A DNA stretch of 64,000 nt from Tetraselmis striata (lineage: Eukaryota > Chlorophyta > Chlorodendrophyceae > Chlorodendrales > Chlorodendraceae), in assembly GCA_006384855.1 (NCBI GenBank), contig VCJN01001151.1, forward strand, positions 186,001 through 250,000, written 5' to 3'. The position numbers were made by a program, and so were the translations under genes. A model generated the notes under the pieces. The model saw only the letters and a program-made list of their open reading frames with translations. It was not told the origin of the DNA and did not search any database. Every line of letters begins with the position of its first letter. The stretch's first letter is position 1. This document shows positions 32,922-45,371 of this stretch, one piece after another.

Positions 32922-34421
32922 GCGTGGGGCCTGCCGCACCTCTCTGCCCCCACCCGGCTGCGCCATGCTTATTCCCCGCGGGAGGTCGCGAGAGGTCTGC
33001 GCAGCGTCGGCGCCATCACCTTGCAGCCGCCACCTTACAAAGCATAGATACACACAGGAGCCGCACCCAAAACAGATGAAAGCAACCCCAAACATATCCT
33101 CCATTTCTCCCCTTGTCTATTTATTTTAATCGCAGAGCACTGCCTGCCATGTACGGCGGCAGCTTATCTCAACTGAAGCGGACACCTTCCCGCGCTCTGG
33201 CTCACCCTCAGCCATCCTCCACCACCAGGCCGCTCCGCAGGTGTGAGCGCATGGTCATCCCTTACCTACTTTGGCCCAGGTTCGACCTTGTCATTGCTGT
33301 CAACCTTCTCTTGCATTGCTCAAGACGGGTGTAAGCCGCACTTGCAGCTAGCTGGATATCTTGATACAGATGCCACCTTTCGAAGCCTTTGTCGGCTTTG
33401 CAACTTGCAAGAGGCTTCATGGCAGCGGAACAAACGGTCATGAGATACATTGATATACCGGTGCTGTTTCCATTTTGAGAATGTGATTACCAGGAGGTAT
33501 GACATGACATGCACTTTGGGTCTCTAGAAGAGAAACGAGACAAAGAAGGCACGAGATCGCTTTGCCTTTTTTCGCCCCCGGGACAGGACTGCCAACAGTG
33601 AAACCGCTTTGCAAAGGGCCACTTTGGGTGGATGGGATTGCCTCCTCTGTCCAAGGACACCCGGTGAGGCCCAGCAGGCCATTTCCAAGGATGGGAAGGA
33701 TGCGCCCCCGCGTGAGCTCTCTGTGCTCATGTGTATGCTGGGCACGCGTCACGACGAGTTGCCGCCCTCTCTTCACATCAACATGCCGCAGGTTTGCATT
33801 GTGGGCCAGGGCCAGGCACTTGTCCCCCAGATGCTGCCGCATAGTTCCAAGCCCTCGCGCTATCTCTGCGCACCACGCCGAGGCACCCCACACATGCCCA
33901 ACATACCGGGAGATGCCACAAAGCCCCCTTTGGCCTCACCACCCAATCACATCCTCCACACACACACACAAACTAATCAATCCAACCATCACTACCTCAG
34001 TATCCACTGCCCCTCCGCATTTGCGCCGTCCGCCCCGCACTTGGCTGGCCACATCACTCCCGCATCCCCCCACGCCCCTCACGCGATTGCCTGCTGCAGC
34101 AATCACTTCCGCCGCTCGCCACGCACACATTGCCGCCAGGACTGCAGCGCCGCAAGGCAATTTCTCACATGTGAGGGCGGCGGGTGCAAGGGGTGCACTG
34201 CTTCTTATTACTGCGCTAGAGGAGCCGCTCGCCGCATGACATCTGCAGGGCATGGCAGCCCCATTCCTCCCTTAAGACAACATTTCTCTCGTGCTGGCCA
34301 GCATGTGGGGGCAGCTGGGTGTCAGCTATGGATAAGGGGGCAGCGTAGGGTTCAGGGGAGGTGGGTCAGGGCAAGCCGGAGGCAGGGGGGAGGGAGGGGG
34401 GATGCAGCCTCCCGGCAGCCT
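32922..34421. other. Intergenic region between convergent MYB and Rossmann genes
   Basis: It holds the 3' flanks of both genes. An 885-nt plus-strand open frame (33609-34493) overlaps the Rossmann gene's last exon and has no recognisable domain; I do not call it a gene. A (CA)n stretch lies near 33957-33970. Confidence 0.5.
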
Positions 34422-36391
34422 CTACGAGAAGGCAGCGGCGGCAGCGTTGATGGCATCCGTGCCGTCAACCGCGCCTGCGGGGACCATGCCTAGCGCAGCA
34501 GCTGCAGCCGCGCCTGCCACGCTCTCCACCGACACCTGCGGGGGAAGAGTGGGAGAGACGGGTTTTTCAATCCTCGAGCATGCCAAGCGTGGCAGGAAGC
34601 ACTCGCACAGGCATGAGCCAAGGGCGATCCGAGGGGGGAGGCGGGGTGGGGGGGGGGTACCGGAGGTGCCAGGGTGAGGGCCACCGGGCCCGGCGAGACT
34701 CCAGCGATGGCGCGGACTGGGCCAGAGGACAGGAGGGCCTAACAATGGGGGATGGGCAGCGGCGGCAACAGCCGGGCGACGGGGTTATCAAAAGAGGAGA
34801 TGTCGAAATGGCGATTGGCGGACTAGGCAGCACTGCAAGGAGAAAAGCAGGGCGGTGAGCGGTACGCACCTCGATGCCCGCGCCATAGCCGGCCGTGACA
34901 CGCGGCGGAGAGATGCCGAAGTCGGAGCCGCCGTAGATGAAGCTGGGCTTGATGAGCACCGCGCTGCTGGGGTACGCCGCCAGGATGGCCTCCTCCGCCT
35001 CCTTCTTGCCGTCAAAGTAGCCCTGGGAGCGCAGAATGGGGTAGGGGGGGGGGGGGGGGGGATGAAACCGCGCAATGTATGCGGCATGTTGCCACGTCCC
35101 CAATAACAGACAAATGCTCCCACCTTGAAGTCAGTCCCCTTCACGATGCCGCCGACAGAGTTAGGGACGATGGACGCCACAGAGACGTACACGAAGCTGG
35201 GGACGCCTGCAGGCAGAGGACGGGGCGTGTAGCTGATGCGCATGTCGCGCCCATGCTCATCCGGGGGTAGCATGATGGTCAATGGGCTGAGAGCAACCTA
35301 CCCGCCGCCTTGCTCTTCTCAGCAGCGGCAATGTTGGTGGCGCCGTTGCCCTTCTCCATGCTGTCGTACGACCCGCCAATGACGCCAATACAGCTCACCA
35401 CAGCGGAGGCGCCCTTCAGCACGCCGCTTAGATCGTCCGACAGGGCATCACCCTATTCGAAGGGTCACAATCGGTAGGTGGGCAAAATATCATCAAACTG
35501 TTCGCCCTTAAGCCGCAAGCTCGGCTTATTTGGCAGCCTCGTGCTTGGAGCTACTTATAGGGCCCACCCATGCTGTTGCCACATGAATAATCAATAAGTG
35601 TTAGCTCTAGAATAAAGTGGATCGCCGAGTCGCGATGAAGCACTTTGGACTGGTGATCTAAGATACCAGTAGTTGGTGCCATCAACAAACGCAGTTTGTT
35701 TGTTCATGGTTTTGCTACCAACGTGTACGGCCTTAGCCCTTACGTATAAACTCCCGTCAAAGTTTAGAGCTATTATAAAACTGTGAGCTCCTATAAATCC
35801 GTTCCGGTAATCCACAAATAGCGACGATGGAGCGACGGACTGGCAGGAGCGATGGATCAAGGGGATGCGGCGCGATGACAAGCGGCGCGGGAAGGCTGGA
35901 TTGGCGTCGCGTGCCTTGCTCCAGGTAACGCTGCCGACCCAGTCGCTGCCGGCCGCCCAGGAAGGCGGTGTGCCGCTGCGGCTCACGCTCATCACCTCGC
36001 AGCCGGCATCCACCAGTGCCTTGCACACCCGACTGCCAACGAAGCCATTGCCGCCCAGCACCACCACCTTCTTGCCGCGGGCCGGCGCGACGGAGGCGAC
36101 CTCGGCCGCCTCCGCGCCGGCGACCTCAGCCTCCGCGGCAGCCACCCCCGCGAGCAGCAACTGCGCGAGGGCAGCGGAGGGTGCAGCAAGCACCACAGCG
36201 CGCCGGTCCAACGCGTCCGCGTAGGCGCTCACTGCCTCGCCGCGGCTTGTCAGGAGGACCAACCCCGATCTACCGCGGCTCGTTGGCTTGCTGGCGACAG
36301 GCGTCGAGGCGACACGGCCGACGCGCTGTGGCGCACATAGCGGACAGGCCGCGGCGGTCGGGTACTTGACGACCACAAGAGGCGACAACAT
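34422..36391 (-). CDS. NAD(P)-binding Rossmann protein, plastid At1g32220 type (6 exons)
   Basis: Exons (minus): 36391-35915, 35452-35302, 35206-35124, 35022-34870, 34738-34661 and 34535-34422. All are in phase, giving 351 aa. Residues 1-105 form a plastid-type presequence (Ser/Thr/Arg-rich, then an Ala-rich hydrophobic stretch, LAAPSAALAQLLLAG). The atypical SDR fold begins KKVVVLGGNGFVGSRVCKAL (GGxGFVG dinucleotide motif), then AVVSCIGVIGG, FVYVSVASIVP, the YFDGKKEAE active-site-like YxxxK, VLIKPSFIYGG and LAPPVSVESVAGAA. This is the order of the Arabidopsis At1g32220 plastoglobule/chloroplast family, related to NDUFA9. Its substrate is unknown. Intron 1 seems to use a GC donor (AAG|GCACGC). 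Intron 3 holds a poly-C run on the coding strand (poly-G at 35047-35061). An in-frame ATG upstream at 36529 would add 46 residues; I prefer 36391 because it gives a typical presequence. Confidence 0.86.
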
Positions 36392-38740
36392 CGTGTTGAG
36401 GGGTCGGATAGGTAGGGGTGATGCGAGGTCGGGGCCTGAGAGCGCAACAGGGAGTTGGGTTGCGGGTGATCTGTGTGTCCCTGTGGTCACAGGGTCAGGT
36501 GCGATGCGCAAGCAGCAAGTTAATAGCAAAGAACACCGATAGTCGACCGCCGATCCCGGTGAGGAGATTGCGCCAGCCTGCCTGCCCTAAATAGTGTAGT
36601 CGCTACCGTACTCGCGTACTATGGGCTGTGTCTCGTGGCTCAAAGCGACGTGTACGTCATTAGCCCATGTGATGATACACAATAGCGACCAGGGATACTG
36701 ATTGTCGGCCAACTTGCGATTCATTGATGACACCCTGGCGGATAAACTATCGCTTCGTGCGTCAAGCAGGGGCGCCACGTGCGTGCTGACACATAATGGA
36801 AAATGATAGGACGAAATCGTCATCGCGTGGTCAAAATATCAAACATCAAATACGGTCAGAAGGTACGCGAGCGCGTAGTCGATGTATGTTCTTTCTTTGG
36901 GCCACCCCTGCCGGGTCACCGGGCATATGAGGTAGAGGCACCCCTGACGAAGCCCAAAAGACCGCAGTTTCAGGCCAGCACCGGGCGGGGGAAGCGAACT
37001 CCTCAAGTCCGTAGGGCAAACTCCTTATTTTCGCGGCTCATATTACGGTTCAATGGTGCATACAAAAGGTAAAGGGGTGACTGCTACTACCCAGCGTTCA
37101 ATTCCCGTCATAAGTGCCCTTGCGCGATCTACTCGACGAGTGTTGGAGAAAAAAGGGCCAACGGAACTTACGCCGAATCGTCCCAGTGATTCCTAGTCCT
37201 CCTATGACGATGCGGAGCCCGATGAATACTCCGAGTGACTCCGGCGAGCGACTAGATACCAACATTGCAAGTATATCAACACAGCACGTCATCAGCGGAC
37301 CGAACACAATAGGCATGTCACCAACGGGACACAATAGGCATGTCGATATCATTAGTAGCGGGAAAAAATAGTCATGCGAAACACTCTTTGTCATCTGATC
37401 ACACTTTCCCACAAAACTAGCAGTTCTAAAGCCATCGTTATAACCACGCACCCCAACACCCCTCATATTTGGTCAAGCAGGGGTGGACAAAATTTCTGTC
37501 CCCAACTTGCGCAACGAAAATATAAGTAACTTCCATAGAGATTGGCTATCCATCTCAATGCTGACCCTACTAACTAAAGCTTAACCCGAAACACAACGCG
37601 CCGCGTGTGCCGTAAGACACAATATAATGCTTTATTGATTGCATCGCATCAAAAGAGGACATGAGACGTGCATAAAGGGTTGTTCAATGAGCCGACACGC
37701 ACCTCCACTCATGCCCCACCGCGTGAAGTGTTGTATGAGCATCGCGGTGCTAGCCTGGCAAGCAAAATTAGCACAAGGTAGAAAGTGATAGCCGTGATAT
37801 CCGCTTACTTCGATTCATTAAGAGATAACTCGTATCCACGTGCGTTGGATTGGCATGGCGGCCAGTCATATGCATGTCATGTGCAACACGGAAGACGCGA
37901 GGGTGTATTCACCGCCATCCGCTGGCGGTGGCCCGCCATGATGCCACCACAGCCTCCATGAATAAATAAATGTAAGAGATCAGTAAGTCCTAGCGAGTCT
38001 CCATACTTCAGGCCGATGACATATTGTTGATGACACATGTGACACCTCCACCTCGAAATGGACAAGGACACTCTCTGAAACACTCGTGGAGACGTAATGG
38101 AGTGCATGCATTAGGAGCCGCTCCGATATTTGCCGACCCGCCAGTCCTCACCTGCCCGAGTGCCCCAACACGAAAGCCTAAGGAGAAAACATAAGTAGTA
38201 TTACTGGAGGCTTGCTACGACGGGGGTAATCAGTTGGGGGTAGGTGTTGCTCTCGGCCTTGTCGCGATTGCTACGTCGCTAAGAAAACCACTTCCCGCTA
38301 GTCCGCTATAGGAAAAAACGCCACCCATTAAACCCCCCTCCAGACTGCCATGCGCGCAGGATAGCCGCTACACGCCACTCGGTCAGCCTACACAGCTGAA
38401 GCGCAGTGTGGATGGGGGGCACCGGAGCGGAAAGAACGCAAGTGCGGATGGCGGGCAGGAGCGGATGGCCGGCCGGTCAATGGGAGGGCAACACGTAGTC
38501 GTTCACTTGGCCCGTTAGCGATATCGCCCATCATGCGCATGACATTGCGCACGGCCGACCGCACTAGCGGATGATTGTGAAGCGTAACTAGCTAGACTTG
38601 TAGGTCGGTGGCAGCCCACTCGGGTGGACTTAGCACCATCCGCCGGACTTAGCCCATTCACCGCCCGCAGCTAATACAAGTAGCTTTGACCGCTCGGGGA
38701 GCGGGGAGCGAGGAACGAGTCGATGTGGGGCGGCACCGAC
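36392..38740. other. Intergenic region without recognisable genes
   Basis: The first 150 bases are presumably the promoter of the Rossmann gene; GTAGTCGCTACCGTAC occurs at 36597. The rest has only short open frames with no domain and no clear repeats. Confidence 0.45.
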
Positions 38741-38754
38741 GGCCATGTAACCCC

Positions 38755-39584
38755 CGTCCTATCCTAACCAAATAGCGATCCTGACTAATTTGGTAAAACG
38801 TACATTAAAAAGATCGTGGCCGTAGGATTCTTGATGACGTTAGTTTTCGTTAATCGTACGGTCCAGATCCCACAGATCCCATTTGGGAAACCAACTCGCT
38901 ATTTGGTCATCGCGAGTGTTCGGATTGGTGGTCAAATCACGAGGCTCCGGTAATTTGGACCTCAGCGAGTGACCAAATCACTCGCGTTTCCTATTTGGTC
39001 GCGTAATGGTCGGTACGTCAAAGAGACTGGATGGACGGCGCACAGGTGCCCATCGTTCATCGCACGGCTCGCAGCTGTCGTGTGCAACGAACTCGCCACC
39101 ACCCACGGGTGGCCCACCTGCGGCCCGCGGCCCCACCCGTGGCACACCCACCACCCGGCCGCCATTACCCGTCTACTACGTGTTCGGCCGCCTACATACG
39201 TCGAGGCGACCGCCCCAACCCGAAAGTCAGTCAACGTTTCTCGCCTAGGGGCTATGGCTAGCGTACAGAATGAGGACCATCTCTTCGCTCTCATCCCAAC
39301 CGATGACGACGAGGAACACATGGCGGGCGGCGAGCAGTCGGACGCGCCCGCCGTGTGTGCGCCAGTCTGAGCGGCGCCATGGTGGTAGGCGGGTGCCACA
39401 TGTAGGCGGCGCAATGCGATACCGTCAGTGAGTACGGACACAATGCGCACGGGCGGGGCTCCGCGAGCCGCTACCCACAGCGGCGGGCGCGGGGAGGAGC
39501 GGCTACCGTTACGGGCGCGGATGGCGTCATCACTTGAAATTGCGAGATAAGCAAACACGGTCGCTATTTGGTCAAGATAGGATG
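38755..39584. mobile_element. Possible short inverted-repeat element
   Basis: CCTATCCTAACCAAATAGCG (38758-38777) is repeated in inverted, diverged form as CGCTATTTGGTCAAGATAGG (39562-39581). Further CTATTTGGTC motifs lie inside (about 38897 and 38991). The unit of about 0.83 kb could be a MITE-like element. Its internal frame 38969-39370 has no domain. Confidence 0.35.
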
Positions 39585-39944
39585 CATTCCTACATGTTGT
39601 TCTCGTGCTGCGAAAGCAGGTTTCAAAATCAGTGATTTGGTTTTGACCAGAAAACGACCACCGTACGGGGGGTACAGTAGTCGGTATTGTCACCGCAAAT
39701 TAAGAAGAATTTGCGATCCCGCGTGATGTATACCGCCTTAATGTCATACTGGACAGTAAAATTCACCAAGTCGCGAAGTACGTAGCCGAGTTGATGCCTT
39801 AGTTGATGCCTTGATGCCTTATTGGCTTGGTCGCGCGGGTACTCGTGACAAGTACCTGTACTTAACGCATAGACTATATGATACTAGACCGCATTATATA
39901 TGGTCAGATTATACGGTATTAGGTACAAGTCTATCGCTTTTTAG

Positions 39945-41105
39945 ACGGGCGGGCGTTTGACAGTGCGTCGAGGACTGCATCACCCATTGGCGCGCCCGCC
40001 AACCTCCCCAAGCTGATCCAAGAGAACGCGGATACTCGCACCCAATTGCTCACCCCCATTAAGGATATGGTTGCATCGGGAGCCCCACAGCATGCCACTC
40101 TCCGCCTCCTTATGCCCTCCATTCGCCGATTCTAGCACATCATGCGGGCGGCAGACATCGAAGCCGTTATGCCCTTCCTGCGCGATGAGGCGGACATGAA
40201 GGTCATGGACACCTTGATGACCCTCCGGAAATGCGAGTCGGACGATAGTTCCGAATTCTCGGAGCACCGGGCGCATGCGCAAACCCACTCGCGTATGCGG
40301 ACTGATTATGACCATGTGGGGCTTCAATCTCATCAACCTAGAGACGGAATTAGAGACCGCACCGTACGGAGGGCTGGCCGCAGCGCTGCCCCACTTGTGC
40401 GACCGCATGCTCCTCCTCGCCCAAGACGGCCATAGCAAGGTCCTTGCCGACAAGGTCCGCGCGGCGGCGATGGCGCCATCACCCCCGGACACCCCACAAT
40501 CCCACATGGCAACAAGTGGAGCGAGACCCCGCACCGCACACACAAGGCCAGCGTCAAGATGGCCGCCCGCAGCATCATCAAGGCCGACGGACGACGACAA
40601 TTAGCGATGGCAACCGCACAGAGGGCTCTCGCGATCGCAGTAGGGAGCGAGGGCCCACGAACGGGGAATCAACAGAACTTTACGCCCTGCTCTCGGTCAA
40701 CACAATCCTAGAGGGCATGGATGGTAAGATAACAATAACGCTCGATGGTCTACACCGCACGCCGAGACCTCGCCTTTTCTCGCAAATAGCGACCGCTGTG
40801 AAAGCTCGGCAGTCTTGCGACATGATCACGCAGCGGGAAGCCAACATCACCCACACAAGGTCACCTACCGCAATACCATTGGCACTACGTCACTTATCTT
40901 CTTCAGGCGGGGGAGTCTCTCACACAACCTCGAACACATCCCGCATGCACAATACGAGAGCACATATATATGCCGCGGTGGTCGCGGACTGGCGCCTCAC
41001 CATGGGACTACCGGTCTTCCACGAAGGGATCAAAGCCATCGTCTCCATTCCCAATGGGTCCGACGATCGCTACCGGCCAATAGAGGACATCACACACACC
41101 GACTA
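39945..41105 (+). pseudogene. Broken ORF of unknown, probably transposon, origin
   Basis: Reading from 39945 gives a protein-like frame (LPKLIQENADTRTQLLTPIK, then LRLLMPSIRRF), one stop at 40135, then RAADIEAVMPFLRDEADMKV and TLMTLRKCE. A frame change near 40275 continues MWGFNLINLETELETAPYGG. The frame 40444-41106 ends FHEGIKAIVSIPNGSDDRY. The pieces look like one degraded coding sequence with a stop and at least one frameshift. I do not recognise the family. Confidence 0.4.
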
Positions 41106-41612
41106 ACAACCACTGCTCGCAACGCAGACACTAAGTCGCACAGAGCGTGGTGAGCGCAGGAAGTGTCGGGCGCGGCTCACCTCTCGCTCACTTATGTCCT
41201 TATGCACTCAACGACCCAGCTGCAACCCCCGGCCGGTGCCGGCACTTGCGCCGCACACCGCGTTGGCGTGATTGTATCGCGCTGGACTAAAACACGGGGA
41301 TGAAGGCCCGGGACCAGTAGTTAAGTTCAGCCCCCATGCTTATCGCGCCTGAATGTAACAAATATTCGGTTATGGTTTTATCTGCTACGGTATATTGTCA
41401 CGACCATAAATGGAGTTTTCGCTTTAATGTAAATTGTCTATACGGAATGAGTAAGATAATTTCACAAAGTATGTAGGGCGGGTGCTTAGACCTGGGGGGG
41501 GGGGGGGGTTCTGGCCCGCGATAGTGCTCTAAGGATACCATGGGTTCTATGTAGGGGATATGGTAGCCCCGCACCTTTCCACCCTTTCCGGTTTATTTGT
41601 AGTTTGTATCGA

Positions 41613-43118
41613 GCAGGATTGTGCCGAACTCACTCGACCGAGTTCGGTTCGGACGGAACTGAATTCATGGAGTTCGACCGAATACAATCCGAACCGAACC
41701 GAAGCGATGTTCGCACTGAACTGAACAACTGAACAGTCCGAACCGAACCGAGTTAAATCCGAAATACAACCGGACTGCCACCGAACTACCACCGAACTGC
41801 GGTCTGAATATGCTTAAAACTGGCTGGTGCAATTGTTAAAATCTAATTGCAATATGTTGTAGGCAACATCTTGTATTATATTACCGGACAGAAAGCTTCT
41901 ACAGAAGTTGGTATCTACACGCGCCCCTTGCCCTTCCGGCCTCACGGCCAACCATCTAGGTCATCTATGCCGGCGCATCATATGTTGAAGCGTGTGGTGT
42001 CGTTAGATGTCTCCATGACCTCATCACCCCGGGAGATGTGATGGGTGGCGACTCATTGCCAGGTTGACAACGTAAAAAAAAGACATCTATAGGTAGTGTG
42101 GGTGTTGGAGTGTGGAAGTACTGTCTGCTTGAGAACTAGACGGCGGCCGGTGCATCAATAGGTGCACCTTATTTGGAGGGGTTGTGGGTCGTGCGCGGCA
42201 AGTCTCTTACCGTAGAACACCTTCTCTCCATGTACGCATGCTGCTGCGGTAACTCGTTGGGGTCATAAATTCGTTGAATTACGGTGTAGTTTAGAAACCC
42301 CTAGTTCGGGTGATTTTCGAGGCAGTTCAGTCCGAACCGAATTCGGGGGGTTTAGTTCGGTTTCGGCCCGAACTCTCGAACCAGGGTCGTCCCGAACTCC
42401 GGTACCATGGTTGTGCCGAACTCAGTTCAGTTCGAGGTGGTAGTTCGGGATCTTAGGCCAAAACCGAATTGAACCCCCCGAATTTAGTTCGGGCTTAACT
42501 ATTGCCTCGAAAATCTCCCGAACTAGGGGGCGGTCTCCGAACTACTCCGTAATTCACCATTTGACCCATCGAGCTACTGCAGCGTCCGTACATGCATGGA
42601 GATAAGGTCTTCTACAAACTGGTAGAAGCTGGTGACAAACTTGCCGCGCACACCCTATAACCCCTCGAGATAAGCTGCACAAATTAATGCACTGGCCAGC
42701 AGACAACACTTCATCCACACCCAACATCCAATAAAATAAAACATAAACCATGGCTTTCCACTGCTAACCTGATATGGAGTTGTCGCCGCCCATCAGCATG
42801 TCTCATGAACGCGGCGACGAGGTCATGGAGACATCCAGAGACATCAAACCAGTGCCTGCAACATTTTGCATCGGCATGTTACCCATTGCATCATTCAGCC
42901 AGGTATTATGGACATATGCAGACCGCAGTTCAATGGCAGTTCGTTGGTAGTTCGGACCGAACTCAGTTGACTTCGGCGGTTCGGGCAGTTCGGACAGTTC
43001 AATTGTTCGGTTCAGTGGGAACTGCGGTTCAGTTCGGTCCGAACTGTATTCGGCCGAACTCCATGAATTCAGTTCGGTCCGAACCGAACTCGGCCGTAGC
43101 GCGAGTTCGGAACAACCC
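41613..43118. mobile_element. Foldback element, 1.5 kb, with about 0.7-kb inverted arms
   Basis: The left arm (about 41613-42365) is repeated in inverted order by the right arm (about 42440-43118). Matching blocks include GAACTGAATTCATGGAGTTCG (41658 against its complement near 43060), GATGTCTCCATGACCTC (42006 against 42830), GTGCGCGGCAAG (42193 against 42650) and ATTTTCGAGGCA (42312 against 42510). Identity looks like roughly 75-85%. The arms are rich in GTTCGGACCGAAC motifs. The spacer is only about 75 nt, so the whole unit could snap back. No coding capacity is visible. A partial copy lies at 61165-61440. Confidence 0.8.
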
Positions 43119-43744
43119 GCCGCCTGGTACCGACCCTGTTCTGCTCGTACCGGTATACAGTATTCCTGTTATCTTCGTCGCCGCCACGCGGCGCACCGCG
43201 GCCGATATGGTGCCGATGGCCGATGATGACCGCAGGGGTTGCCTGTGATAGTATACTACTCAGCATATAATTGTCATATCGCTACTATATATGCTTTATA
43301 AATATAGAATAATATAGTGTTATTTACGATTCCAATATATAGGTATTATGACTACGTATGGATATGCTGTCATTTTCGATTTTAGCAGCAGTTGTTCCGG
43401 AACATAACGATGGCGGCTGCAACCCGTACCGTACCGGTATACGAGTACTCATCAGCATATATGTAACCAGTTAAGACTGGTCGCAAGTACATCCGTGGAT
43501 ATGAGATATGAGATACGCTATTTTTTTTTCCGGAAGGACGTCGCCGGCGGACTAACGACGACGGCGGGGCCGAGACGCCTGGACCCTCCCGAACCCCACT
43601 TCTGGTGATCGCCAAGTTGTCTGTAGGGGTGCCGGCGGCCACCATCACGCACCCCACCAACGTCACCCTATCGTAGCTGCGCACTTGCGCGGCACTCATC
43701 ACCCCCTCCCTCAGTCCCCGCCCAACCACCCATTTATCGACACC

Positions 43745-44189
43745 ATGTCCGCGCGCTCGTCTTTGCGCGGCCTGCGCCGGCTTCTGCCATTGTCGAAGCG
43801 CGGCGCGGCAGCCGCCGAGGGCACCGGAGGCGTGCGTCTTCACCACCCCGACCCAACCAACATGATGCACCAGACAAAAGGGTGGAAGGCCGCCGTGAAG
43901 GAAGCCACCATCCCGACAACGAAGTGGGAGGAGGAACTTGCGCACGGCCTCAAGATGGGCATGCCCGCCGCGTCCTCCATCAACGACCGCACCATCCCTA
44001 CATTCAGCCGCGGCGAGCTGCCGCATTTCGCAGGAATCAATACTTTCCTGAAAGCGCCCTACGTGGAGGACGTCAACCTACTGGGCAATTACGACGTGAC
44101 TTGCGTCGGCGTGCCGTTCGACGGCGGTACCACCTACCGCGCCGGCACGCGCTTCGGCCCCCAAGGCATCCGCCGCATCTCCGCTCTGT

Positions 44190-44220
<31 letters not shown>

Positions 44221-45371
44221 ACCCCCCCCCCACCCTTCGGAAAAACACGATTTCCCGCGGCTCGCGGCCTTCCAGCACATGTCGACATCTCAATATGCAC
44301 ATACACTTCTTTCCAAGTGCTAGCCGGCCTTCTTCAGGTATCTGGCGCCAAAGATTCGCAGTGAAGATGTTTTCGAGAGCGCATGCGCGCACGCGAGGGT
44401 GGGTGGATTGGTCCCATGGTTACTCCCGGAATATTATCTCGCGATGCGAGTGCGAGTAGCCGTGTGCGCCCAGTGTGCGACGATGGCCTCGCGCTCAATG
44501 CACTGGCAGCACTGGCGAAGCGGCAGCGTCGACATTCTGACTTGCTCGCGCCTTTTGTGCTTCGCGCGCAGCTACACGCCCTACAACTACGAGACGAGCG
44601 TGGACCTGCGGGAGCAGATGACGCTGGCGGACACCGGCGATGTATTCACCATCCCCGCTAACATTGAGAAGTCCTTCGATCAGATTTCCAACGCCATCGC
44701 CAAAATCGCGTCCACTGGCAGCTTTCCCGCTCATCCTTGGCGGTGATCATTCCATTGGATTCCCCACTGTTCGCGGCCTCGCCAGTGTCACTTCGAAGAA
44801 GATCGGTATCATCCACGTGGACCGCCACGCCGACATCCAGGAGACGGACCTGGACGAGCGCATGCACACCACGCCCTACTTCCACGCAACCAACCTGCCC
44901 AACGTGGATCCGAAAAACCTTGTCCAAATTGGTATTGGGGGCTGGCAGGTACCGCGCCCCGCAGTTGAGAACATGGTCAGCCGGCAGACCAACATCTTCA
45001 CCATGAATGACATCGAGGAGCTTGGCATCGATAAGGTGGCGGAAATGGCGCTCGCCCGCGCTTGGGACGGCACCGATGCAGTATACCTGTCATACGACAT
45101 TGACAGCATTGAGCCTGCATTCGTGCCAGGCACTGGCTGGCCTGAGCCTGGCGGTTTGCTGCCCCGCGAGGCCCTGAAGCTAGTTGGACTGGTGGCCGCT
45201 GAGGGGCTTTGTGGAATGGAGATCGTCGAGGTGTCCCCGCCGTATGATGTCTCTGACATCACCAGCCTTATGGCTCTGCGCCTGTGCGTCGACGTCCTGG
45301 GGTCTATGGTCTCTAATGGCAAGCTGGGCTCACACAAGCATATCATCGACAAGGAGTTTGTGCCCTTTTAG
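43745..45371 (+). CDS. Ureohydrolase: agmatinase/guanidine-hydrolase-like (2 exons)
   Basis: Exon 1 is 43745-44187 (donor GTGAGT followed by a poly-C run); exon 2 is 44572-45371. The full product would be 413 aa. An Arg-rich N-terminus (MSARSSLRGLRRLLPLSKRG) suggests mitochondrial import. The ureohydrolase metal motifs are present: GGDHS (205-209), HVDRHADIQ (DxHxD, about 229-237) and SYDIDSIEPAFVPGTG (DxD, about 321-336). The blocks TIPTFSRGELPHFAGINTFL, DERMHTTPYFHATN and GTGWPEPGGLLPREALKL fit the branch that includes the Ni-dependent guanidine hydrolase GdmH of cyanobacteria better than classical agmatinase. That assignment is from memory and not computed. Either way the reaction releases urea from a guanidino compound. 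One extra C in CCC at 44726-44728 shifts the frame just before LILGGDHS; all else is intact, so I suspect a sequencing error or a recent mutation. Confidence 0.85.

Noticed and set aside
33609..34493. 295-codon plus-strand open frame
   Set aside because: It has no domain and overlaps the well-supported last exon of the opposite-strand Rossmann gene. Composition alone explains it.
34717..34743. A 27-nt mini-intron in the Rossmann gene
   Set aside because: An acceptor TTAG at 34740-34739 gives one exon reading ALLSSGPVRAIAGVSPG, which matches the family better and needs no mini-intron.
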